DNA of 54,708 nucleotides from a virus, in the IMG/VR virus record IMGVR_UViG_3300049489_000161, positions 1 through 54,708 of that record. One strand, given 5' to 3'. The position numbers and the translations under genes were made by a program. The stretch's first letter is position 1, and every line of letters starts with the position of its first letter. Positions 49,444 to 54,708 of the stretch are shown here, in pieces. Below the pieces are notes generated by a model, which worked only from the letters and a program-made list of their open reading frames with translations, had not been told where the DNA came from and made no database searches.

Positions 49444-49780
49444 CCTCACTACGGCCGAGGCACCCGGCTAGTGGGTAGAACAGAGTGCCTGGGCTGCGGT
49501 CCAACGGAGGTACCTCGTAAGAGCGTGAGCAGCACCGCAGTGCGTGGCTCACACACAAGTTTCCCTGGGTAGCTCCCGGGGATGGCGTGGCTGAATAACT
49601 CCTGTGGTTCCGGGAGTAAAGCAGCGCATGGGTCACGACAAGCGGGATCTCGGGCAGAGATCCTGCGCTGTGGAGGCACAGCTCAGTGACTGTCTTACCG
49701 GACAACATGTGAGTCAACGGCGACATCCGACAACCAAGGAGCCCGCTGTTGTATGAGAGTGGTACCTCATCGCCAACGTC

Positions 49781-49803
49781 CTGAGCATGACGTGAAACTG
49801 CTC
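49781..49803 (+). repeat. Duplicated hairpin motif, right copy
   Basis: Right copy of the 23-base hairpin motif, with TGAGCA/TGCTCA pairing extended by one base. It lies just before the hairpin at 49813 and the gene at 49876. Confidence 0.85.
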
Positions 49804-49812
49804 ACCTCAGAC

Positions 49813-49854
49813 GTGGCCCCGCTGCTGCTGCTCCCCCGCCAGCAGCGGGGTCAC
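49813..49854 (+). terminator. 15-bp intergenic hairpin
   Basis: Bases 49813-49827 pair with 49840-49854 (one G-U) around a 12-base C-rich loop, seven bases before the AAGGAG of the next gene. No U-run. Confidence 0.6.
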
Positions 49855-49875
49855 CTTCCACAAGGAGAATCAGCA

Positions 49876-50130
49876 ATGCCAAGCGCCGATCCACCTGTCC
49901 ACGCGGTCAAGATCACGCTGACGACAGGCGACATCGAGGCACAGTTCATCTGCTCCAAAGGGGCATGCGGACTGTGCCGGGAGTTCCAGTCGTACGCCAA
50001 GTACGAACCCTGGACCTACTACGACGGGCCCGTGAAGCACTCGCTGCACAACGGGGTCATCACCCTGCGTCATGCACCAGACTCCGTCGTCTGGTCATAC
50101 GGCGCGAAGTTCACAGACAACCCTCGCTGA
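49876..50130 (+). CDS. Small protein with a CSKGACGLC motif
   Basis: An 84-aa protein starting MPSADPPVHAVKITLTTGDI. Three cysteines occur in CSKGACGLC, possibly a metal site with a fourth ligand elsewhere. The rest is beta-like with aromatic residues (YEPWTYYDGPVKHSL). The chosen ATG has AAGGAGAA upstream and follows a strong hairpin. A longer frame from 49753 overlaps the structured region and is rejected. Its function is unknown. Confidence 0.65.
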   Translation: MPSADPPVHAVKITLTTGDIEAQFICSKGACGLCREFQSYAKYEPWTYYDGPVKHSLHNGVITLRHAPDSVVWSYGAKFTDNPR

Positions 50131-50156
50131 ATCACAAGCCCTGAACGAGCGAGGGT
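50120..50156 (+). terminator. Hairpin overlapping a stop codon
   Basis: ACCCTCGCT (50120-50128) pairs with AGCGAGGGT (50148-50156). The stem includes the first base of the TGA stop of the preceding gene. It is followed directly by a second hairpin. Confidence 0.6.
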
Positions 50157-50157
50157 C

Positions 50158-50203
50158 GGTGGACCCAGGCAACCGGACACAACCGTGTCCACCTGGGTCC
50201 ACC
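50158..50203 (+). terminator. Long two-step hairpin
   Basis: GGTGGACCCAGG (50158-50169) pairs perfectly with CCTGGGTCCACC (50192-50203). A second stem, GGACAC/GTGTCC, lies inside. It precedes the AAAGGAGG of the next gene. Confidence 0.65.
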
Positions 50204-50225
50204 ACCTACCCACAAAGGAGGGGCA

Positions 50226-50573
50226 ATGAGCCCACGTAGTACCGCAATGGAGCGCATCGCCAAGCTGCAGGAGCAGCTCGCCCAGGAAACGCAGAAGCTG
50301 CGTACCAAGGCGATCAAGGCTGCGCAGTCTGCAGTCGAGAAGGCCACCACCAAGGTGGAGTCCAAGAGCAAGCGAGTCGTGCGTCTCACCGAGTCGCAGG
50401 CCCGGGGTGCCGAGCTGCTCGACACTGCCAAGGCCGAGCTCGCTGAAGCCCAGGCTGAACTGGCCGCAGCGAAGGACGAGTACGAAGCTTTGCTCGACGG
50501 CAACGACTTCATCGAGCTCGAGCTGGATGTCGTGAGTGACAACAATGACGCTGACGCCGGCATCGACGCCTGA
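50226..50573 (+). CDS. Coiled-coil protein, unknown
   Basis: A 115-aa protein that is almost entirely a charged coiled coil, rich in K, A, E and Q (RIAKLQEQLAQETQKLRTKA, then AKAELAEAQAELAAAKDEYE), with an acidic C-terminus. AAAGGAGG precedes the ATG. Such proteins may multimerise or act as scaffolds, but nothing indicates a specific role. Its 3' end overlaps the next gene by 29 bases, suggesting translational coupling with the nucleotidyltransferase. Confidence 0.7.
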   Translation: MSPRSTAMERIAKLQEQLAQETQKLRTKAIKAAQSAVEKATTKVESKSKRVVRLTESQARGAELLDTAKAELAEAQAELAAAKDEYEALLDGNDFIELELDVVSDNNDADAGIDA

Positions 50574-51345
50574 TCAAGCGATCACTCGTCTGCGCGGGCA
50601 GCTGCACGGGAGTCCGGTGTTCATCGCCGGCTCCTGTGTGGCTGCCAGTGCGCACGGACACTCGGCGTTCCACGACATCGACGTGTTCGTACCGTCTCAA
50701 GGTGTGCTGTTCACCACGATTCAGAAGCTGCTCGACCAGGGCTACTACCTGGACGACCGCTTCGATCGTGTGTGGTTCCGCTGGCAGAAGTACGGCCTCA
50801 AAGGGTGGCACACCAACTCGATGCGCATGTTCAGCCTGGACAACATCGAGACCAACATCGTGTACAAACTGGTCGACGGGCATCCGACAACCTCGTTGTC
50901 GCAGGTGCTGGAGTCATTCGACTTCGGCTTGCTCGGGGTGGGGTATGACCTGGAGCAGGATGTGTACCGAGATCTGCGTCCGTACCTGTTCCCGGGTTTC
51001 GACCCGAAGGTCGGAGGCCCGTTGCCGATGATGCCCAACAAGCGGGGCAACTGGCGCCGCGGATTCATCTCCCGGTACAACGGGTTGCGCGAAGCCGCTC
51101 GCCTGGCGAAGTACCACGGCTACGGCTACGACATGTCGTCTGTGATGGACGACATGGTGCTCGGCTACCGCATGGCTGCGGTGTACCACGGCGATCACTT
51201 CGACGCGGACAAGCAGCTGCTCGGTGAGATCTACACAGTCCTCGCCGACCGCATCGAGGCTGAGGAGTTCGACGAGCTGGCCACGGCCTACGCCACGTTG
51301 GACTTCAACGATGATCTCGATGTCATCATGGACAAACTCGAGTAG
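50545..51345 (+). CDS. Nucleotidyltransferase-fold protein
   Basis: A 266-aa protein with the core of a minimal nucleotidyltransferase: G29-S30 in IAGSCVAAS and D44-x-D46 in HDIDVF, the usual G-S...D-x-D set that binds nucleotide and metal. Later NIETNIVYKL and ESFDFGLLGVGYDL follow the pattern of phage and bacterial nucleotidyltransferases that transfer NMP to RNA or protein. The third acid may be D124 or E117 but is uncertain. Starts at 50536 (GTG) or 50545 (ATG) are both possible; neither has a clear ribosome binding site. The substrate is unknown. Roles in tRNA or host-protein modification, or in toxin-like inhibition, are all open. Confidence 0.72.
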   Translation: MTLTPASTPDQAITRLRGQLHGSPVFIAGSCVAASAHGHSAFHDIDVFVPSQGVLFTTIQKLLDQGYYLDDRFDRVWFRWQKYGLKGWHTNSMRMFSLDNIETNIVYKLVDGHPTTSLSQVLESFDFGLLGVGYDLEQDVYRDLRPYLFPGFDPKVGGPLPMMPNKRGNWRRGFISRYNGLREAARLAKYHGYGYDMSSVMDDMVLGYRMAAVYHGDHFDADKQLLGEIYTVLADRIEAEEFDELATAYATLDFNDDLDVIMDKLE

Positions 51346-51353
51346 GTGAGTTC

Positions 51354-51539
51354 ATGAATGACGATTCACGATCGAGACACTCGTCAAGTCTGGGCTCACG
51401 CTCAGACGACGACACCGTCCTGGACCTGGTGGAACAGGACAACCAGCAGCACCAGAAGCAGCGTCAACTGAGCCTCGCTCAGCTGTACCGCAAGGCCAAG
51501 GAGCGCGGCCTGGTGCTGCCGCACACGCAGTACCGGTAA
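51354..51539 (+). CDS. Small polar protein, unknown
   Basis: A 61-aa protein rich in S, D and Q (SRSRHSSSLGSRSDDDTVLD) with a basic helical end (SLAQLYRKAKERGLVLPH). It starts eight bases after the nucleotidyltransferase stop; AGGTGAG is the likely ribosome binding site. It may be a short regulator, and no family is recognised. It is followed by two hairpins before the next gene. Confidence 0.55.
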   Translation: MNDDSRSRHSSSLGSRSDDDTVLDLVEQDNQQHQKQRQLSLAQLYRKAKERGLVLPHTQYR

Positions 51540-51545
51540 GACCAC

Positions 51546-51601
51546 GACACCACTGTCAGAAACAGTTGTGTCACACCCCTCATTCACACTCGTGATGAGG
51601 G
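51546..51601 (+). terminator. Two adjacent hairpins
   Basis: GACACCACTGT (51546-51556) pairs with ACAGTTGTGTC (51562-51572) with one mismatch. CCCTCAT (51577-51583) pairs with ATGAGGG (51595-51601). A GATAAT lies just after the second stem and could be a -10 element for the gene at 51639. Confidence 0.55.
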
Positions 51602-51638
51602 ATAATCGAAGGGCACACAGCCCGGAAAGTAGGTAGCA

Positions 51639-52025
51639 ATGCTGGAGATCACCAAGACCCTGGACGGCCGCACGTTCGTCGAGGGCACAGACACGAAGGG
51701 GAACTCCGGTTCCTGTGTTCTGCAGTCGGACGCCTGGGACGCCGTCCTCGCCATGCGAGCTCAGCACGCAGCGATGATGGAGTTCGATGCCACTGTTGAC
51801 ACCTTCTTCGCCCCTCTCGTGGAGGCTGCGGAGAAGTTCAACACCACTCTCACGGGTGCCAACAACCCGTGGGCCGAGGTCGTCCTCGGAGAGGACATCG
51901 AGGGTCAGCGAGCGCAGGCCATTCACCTCGACACCGAAGGTGTCCTGCTCCGTCTGCTCGACGAGACCGATGGTTCGATGCTTCGCTGGATCAACGGCGG
52001 CACCGAACTGATCGCCGTCGTCTAG
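51639..52025 (+). CDS. Unknown protein
   Basis: A 128-aa, slightly acidic protein starting MLEITKTLDGRTFVEGTDTK, with a helical centre (TVDTFFAPLVEAAEKFNTTL) and a beta-rich end (EGVLLRLLDETDGSMLRWIN). The ATG has AAGTAGGT upstream. No motif is recognised. It stands between two hairpins, so it is expressed as a separate unit of the right arm. It might be an early host-takeover protein, but this is only a guess from position. Confidence 0.65.
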   Translation: MLEITKTLDGRTFVEGTDTKGNSGSCVLQSDAWDAVLAMRAQHAAMMEFDATVDTFFAPLVEAAEKFNTTLTGANNPWAEVVLGEDIEGQRAQAIHLDTEGVLLRLLDETDGSMLRWINGGTELIAVV

Positions 52026-52038
52026 TCACCAAGATCTC

Positions 52039-52076
52039 ACCGCCGCTCCCTGTCTCCCCCGTCGGGGAGCGGCGGT
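52039..52076 (+). terminator. Perfect 12-bp hairpin
   Basis: ACCGCCGCTCCC (52039-52050) pairs perfectly with GGGAGCGGCGGT (52065-52076), loop 14 bases, followed by GCTTTGG. It lies between the gene ending at 52025 and the MoxR-like gene. Confidence 0.65.
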
Positions 52077-52101
52077 GCTTTGGTGTCTGCGGAGTTCGCT
52101 G

Positions 52102-53019
52102 ATGATTGAACAACTGATGTGTCTGTACACCATGAGCATGGCGTACGACGTCCGCTCTCCGATGCCACACATTGTGGGGCCTCCGGGATGCGGTAAGTCC
52201 ACCAGCGTTGAACAGTTGGCTGACCTGTTGGGTGTGAACTTGCACATCATCAACGTCAGCCGGCTGTCCCCGTTGGAGATCGAAGGGGTGCAAATGCCCC
52301 ACGGAACTGATGACGAGATGCGCCTGCGCATGCTGCCGGCCACGTTCTGGACTCAGTTGAAAGAGGGAGACATCCTTCTGTTCGACGAGTTCTTACGTGG
52401 GTTTCCGGAGGTGTACAACGGTCTGCTCGACATCTTCACCAGCCGCAGGGCTGGCGCGTTCCATCTGCCGAAGGTCTTCATCATCGGGGCGTCCAACTCT
52501 GTGATCGCTTACGATCCAGCGCTGGACGACAGGCTTCTACACCTGCCTGTTCGTGACCCGAGGAAGTCTCGGACCGAGCGCAACAACCTGGCGAAGATCA
52601 TGGTCGACGCACTGGGGTTGCTGCCCGACATGGCCACGGATGTGGACATGGAGGAGCTGCTCAACACCACGGTGCTGCCCATGTACGACATCCTCGATTC
52701 GTTCACGAAGAAGGGGGTGAAGGTCGGTGGCAAGCAGGGCGACGGTCAGTCGCTGCGCAAGCTGATCGGTCAAACTCAACTACGCATGGTCAAGACCTCA
52801 GCACTGAGGTCGATGATCGAGCGCAACAACCAACTGTCGATGGCAGCGAACAAACCTCAGTTCGTTCTGCTGATAGATGGCAAGAACCCGCCGGCCAACT
52901 ACATCAAGGCGGCCGAAGCACTGGTGGGTAATCCACGACTGACACCTGTTCAGGCTCTGAACCTGAGCATGAACCTAGAGCTGATCGCACTTGCGGCAGC
53001 GGAAAGTGAGGAAGCATGA
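52102..53019 (+). CDS. MoxR-type AAA+ ATPase
   Basis: A 305-aa AAA+ ATPase. Walker A GPPGCGKST has K32; Walker B ILLFDEF has D95-E96; a sensor-like IIGASN and DDRLLHLP with its arginine follow. Together these match the MoxR subgroup. MoxR ATPases usually pair with von Willebrand A proteins to insert metal or remodel target complexes, and the next gene encodes exactly such a partner, overlapping by four bases (ATGA). The ATG at 52102 has GCGGAG upstream; a longer frame begins inside the hairpin and is rejected. The target in this phage is unknown. Confidence 0.82.
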   Translation: MIEQLMCLYTMSMAYDVRSPMPHIVGPPGCGKSTSVEQLADLLGVNLHIINVSRLSPLEIEGVQMPHGTDDEMRLRMLPATFWTQLKEGDILLFDEFLRGFPEVYNGLLDIFTSRRAGAFHLPKVFIIGASNSVIAYDPALDDRLLHLPVRDPRKSRTERNNLAKIMVDALGLLPDMATDVDMEELLNTTVLPMYDILDSFTKKGVKVGGKQGDGQSLRKLIGQTQLRMVKTSALRSMIERNNQLSMAANKPQFVLLIDGKNPPANYIKAAEALVGNPRLTPVQALNLSMNLELIALAAAESEEA

Positions 53020-53945
53020 AGCACGACATGACCATCATCCGTTTCAGCAACGACCTGGCATTCCCGACCGGGATGCTCAAAGCGATGCTGCCTGACATAG
53101 AGACCGCACTGTTCTTCGCTCAGCTGTACCAGCTGAACGCGCAAGACCTGGGTGTCCTGGTTCACACGCTGTTCAAGTCCCCGGTGGTCGAGGCACTGAC
53201 CGCTGAAGGCGGGCTGCACTCCGACCTGCTGCAGGACTACCTGGTCGAGGTCGTCCCTGATGTGGTGCGCCACGGCGACATCATCTTCGGAGAGGTCAAG
53301 CCGAAGGGCGAGATCCTGCCCGAGCTGTGGGCCTCCGCCAGGGTGGAGATCGCAGCCTCGATCCAGAAGGTGGCCGAAAAGTTGAAGGACGTGGTCACCG
53401 CACTGCCCGGCAAGAAGGGCGAGATGGTGTTCAAGTCCATGCTGGTCATGAACTCCAAGCGCCCGACGATCGGGGACCACAGAGCACAGGTGTTCCACGC
53501 TCCGCAGGAACCCAACCTCGTGGTGCTGGATGTGTCCGGCTCGATGTCGGAGTCCACGGTGGAGGCAATCGTGGGCGATGTGGTGGCGTTGAGCTGGGAA
53601 GCGGACGCTCACCTGGCCATCGTGTCCAACACCACGACCCACTGGGCACCGGGTGAGTACACGGTGGAGGCTGTGCTCAACGCCGCGGAGTACGGCGGCA
53701 CGCACTACGAGACGCTGGCTCCGCTGTTCGAGGACCAGACCTGGGGTGCGGTCATCACGATCGCTGACTACGACAGCAGTCGTGATGCCAAGAGCGCCAT
53801 CAAAGCGTGCAACGGTTCCATCGACACCGTGCTGGACATCAGCCTGGTGTCACGGCCCACGTTCCTCGCCGAGGTTGTGGGCCAATTGGCTGGAGAGGTC
53901 AAGCCGCTGATGATGGCGGCTGACAACTACAGCCTGCGTTACTGA
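53016..53945 (+). CDS. VWA (MIDAS) domain protein, MoxR partner
   Basis: A 309-aa protein with a von Willebrand factor A domain in its C-terminal half. The metal-ion adhesion site is visible: D172-x-S174-x-S176 in LDVSGSMS, the threonine in GGTHYETLAP, and the aspartate in TIADYDSS. The N-terminal 150 residues are helical with an amphipathic KVAEKLKDVVTAL stretch and may hold the substrate or partner site. Coupled to the MoxR gene by an ATGA overlap, it probably works as a two-protein complex. Such pairs are known in bacteria for maturation of enzymes or gas vesicles and in some defence loci. Confidence 0.8.
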   Translation: MKHDMTIIRFSNDLAFPTGMLKAMLPDIETALFFAQLYQLNAQDLGVLVHTLFKSPVVEALTAEGGLHSDLLQDYLVEVVPDVVRHGDIIFGEVKPKGEILPELWASARVEIAASIQKVAEKLKDVVTALPGKKGEMVFKSMLVMNSKRPTIGDHRAQVFHAPQEPNLVVLDVSGSMSESTVEAIVGDVVALSWEADAHLAIVSNTTTHWAPGEYTVEAVLNAAEYGGTHYETLAPLFEDQTWGAVITIADYDSSRDAKSAIKACNGSIDTVLDISLVSRPTFLAEVVGQLAGEVKPLMMAADNYSLRY

Positions 53946-53960
53946 AGTTCCTTGCAGTAC

Positions 53961-53987
53961 ACCCCCGGGCCACACGGGTCCGGGGGT
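53961..53987 (+). terminator. Intergenic hairpin
   Basis: ACCCCCGG (53961-53968) pairs with CCGGGGGT (53980-53987). It precedes the AAGGAGG of the SSB gene by about 18 bases. Confidence 0.6.
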
Positions 53988-54015
53988 TCACACCGATTCT
54001 CCAAGGAGGAGAGTT

Positions 54016-54687
54016 ATGTCCAAAGATCCGAAGAACGTCACGTTCTACGGTCGTCTGTCCTACCCGACGTTCACCGCACAAGAGGCGTACGACCGCAGCC
54101 TGAAGGGGAGCTACCCGGCCAAGGATGTGGGGTCTGCCGCACCTGACTTCCTGCTGCTGGTCAACGACACGCAGTTCAAGAAGGTGCTCGACCACTGCGT
54201 GGGAGTGTTCCTGCCCTACTGCCAGGCTCAGCACGAGGCGGGCGAGAAGCGCGATGCGCTCGACCCGAAGGAAGTCAAGCAGCTGATCGAGTCGATCCAG
54301 GGTGACCTGGCGGATCAGGTGTTCAACTCCCCGTTCAAGCTGGTGTCCGACAAGACGGCGGAGCTGGCGCCCGAGGCAGTGGCAGCGGTGAAGATCATCG
54401 GTCCCAAGGGCGGTGACTTCGAGCTGAAGGCGATCGTGAACGACGAGTCGGAACTGGCAGTGCCAGACCCCGACCTGCTGTCATTCCCGGTGCTGAAGCC
54501 GCTGGGCTCCACGACCCACGAGATCTACCCGGGTTGCGTGGTCGCAGTCACGGCGAACCTGTACGCCTACAAGAACGGCAAGCTGCCAGGCTTCAGTGCA
54601 GGAGCGAACGTGGCGGTGTTCCGTGCGGACGCCGACCGCTTCGGAGGTGGCGCCGGCATTGACACCGACGAGATCTTCCTCGACTGA
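54016..54687 (+). CDS. Single-stranded DNA-binding protein (DUF2815-like)
   Basis: A 223-aa protein that resembles the DUF2815 group of phage single-strand DNA-binding proteins. The pattern NVTFYGRLSYPTF near the start, then beta-rich KNGKLPGFSAG and ANVAVFRADADRFGGG, suits an OB fold. The acidic C-terminal tail (GIDTDEIFLD) is like the tails that recruit replication partners. AAGGAGG precedes the ATG. It follows the MoxR/VWA pair and, across the window ends, is followed by the Cas4-like exonuclease and the polymerase. That order supports both the SSB call and a circular map. Confidence 0.78.
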   Translation: MSKDPKNVTFYGRLSYPTFTAQEAYDRSLKGSYPAKDVGSAAPDFLLLVNDTQFKKVLDHCVGVFLPYCQAQHEAGEKRDALDPKEVKQLIESIQGDLADQVFNSPFKLVSDKTAELAPEAVAAVKIIGPKGGDFELKAIVNDESELAVPDPDLLSFPVLKPLGSTTHEIYPGCVVAVTANLYAYKNGKLPGFSAGANVAVFRADADRFGGGAGIDTDEIFLD

Positions 54688-54702
54688 AGGTCTCGTTGAA
54701 GT

Positions 54703-54708
54703 GGCGGC
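54703..54708 (+). terminator. Left arm of the end-spanning hairpin
   Basis: GGCGGC at the last six bases pairs with GCCGCC at 16-21 of the window if the ends are joined. See the entry for 1-21. Confidence 0.5.

Larger units (their letters stand above)
49421..49804 (+). ncRNA. Chain of stable hairpins; candidate structured RNA of unknown class
   Basis: The gap 49411-49875 has no supported gene but holds successive stems: AGGCAC/GTGCCT (49458-49490), GTGAGC/GCTCAC with inner GCAC/GTGC (49525-49552), CTCCCGG/CCGGGAG (49573-49616), GCAGCGCA/TGCGCTGT (49621-49671) enclosing GGATCTC/GAGATCC (49645-49663), TGTC/GACA within TGACT/AGTCA (49687-49716) and ATGAG/CTCAT (49753-49770). It begins and ends with a duplicated small hairpin, TGAGCA...TGCTC. 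No tRNA, tmRNA or known phage RNA class was recognised. Expression and boundaries are inferred. Confidence 0.45.

Noticed and set aside
49286-49726. 146-aa minus-strand frame in the structured gap
   Set aside because: No ribosome binding site or neighbour on that strand, runs into the lipoprotein gene, and is better explained by RNA-like stems.
49440-49740. tRNA genes suggested by stems and GCTCAG-like stretches
   Set aside because: No acceptor stem, T-loop GTTCRAN and anticodon arm could be lined up in one cloverleaf.
1-54708. Lysogeny module
   Set aside because: No integrase, excisionase, Cro/CI-like repressor or attachment site could be recognised anywhere in the window.

Overview
The window looks like one complete genome of a tailed double-stranded DNA phage with a short tail (podovirus type). 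It probably infects a high-GC actinobacterium. The evidence is dense GC-rich coding, a full virion set (large terminase, portal, capsid, adaptor and nozzle-like tail genes, spikes), an endolysin with a holin candidate, and a phage replication module. I see no integrase, excisionase or recognisable repressor, so a lytic lifestyle is likely. From memory only, the layout (about 54 kb with one gene of more than 13 kb) recalls Microbacterium phages of cluster EK. That was not checked.

Layout. Plus-strand left arm (45-8461): Cas4-like exonuclease, family A DNA polymerase, RuvC-like resolvase, SF2 helicase, a 38-aa protein, SF3 helicase, primase-polymerase, a DUF6378-like protein, a strong terminator and two unknown genes. 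Minus-strand late block, read from 47337 down to 8427: a 4884-aa protein, portal, major capsid, small virion proteins, two collagen-stalked spikes (GH clan A-like barrel and beta-helix), holin candidate, endolysin, an Acb2-like small protein, two collar fibres, helical virion proteins, adaptor, a 1196-aa nozzle-like protein, four unknown or scaffold-like genes, large terminase and two small genes. Plus-strand right arm (47748-54687): small accessory genes, a membrane protein plus lipoprotein pair, a probable structured RNA, a nucleotidyltransferase, a MoxR/VWA pair and a single-strand DNA-binding protein. The last gene (SSB, DUF2815-like) and the first (DUF2800-like exonuclease) belong to the same replication module. 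A hairpin also spans the two window ends. The molecule is therefore probably circularly permuted, or circular as assembled, and opened inside an operon.

Most distinctive observation: the 4884-aa protein carries a match to the catalytic signature of the bacterial RNA polymerase beta-prime subunit, D983-H-D-G-D987, preceded by an R-N-P element (941-943) and a G-K...G-R-S element (758-767). It also has a glycine-zipper segment near its N-terminus. I infer a candidate virion-packaged, injected RNA polymerase of the DxDGD type. The matching lysine-bearing barrel was not located.

Non-coding DNA is unusual. A roughly 90-bp element built from TGTAGACA repeats around an AT-rich core occurs twice in opposite orientations (13501-13591 and 48444-48533). 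The 48.0-48.8 kb gap also holds palindromes and three 17-bp-spaced direct repeats. The 49.4-49.8 kb gap holds a chain of stable hairpins bounded by a duplicated hairpin 360 bp apart. Many plus-strand genes are separated by strong hairpins lying just before the next ribosome binding site.
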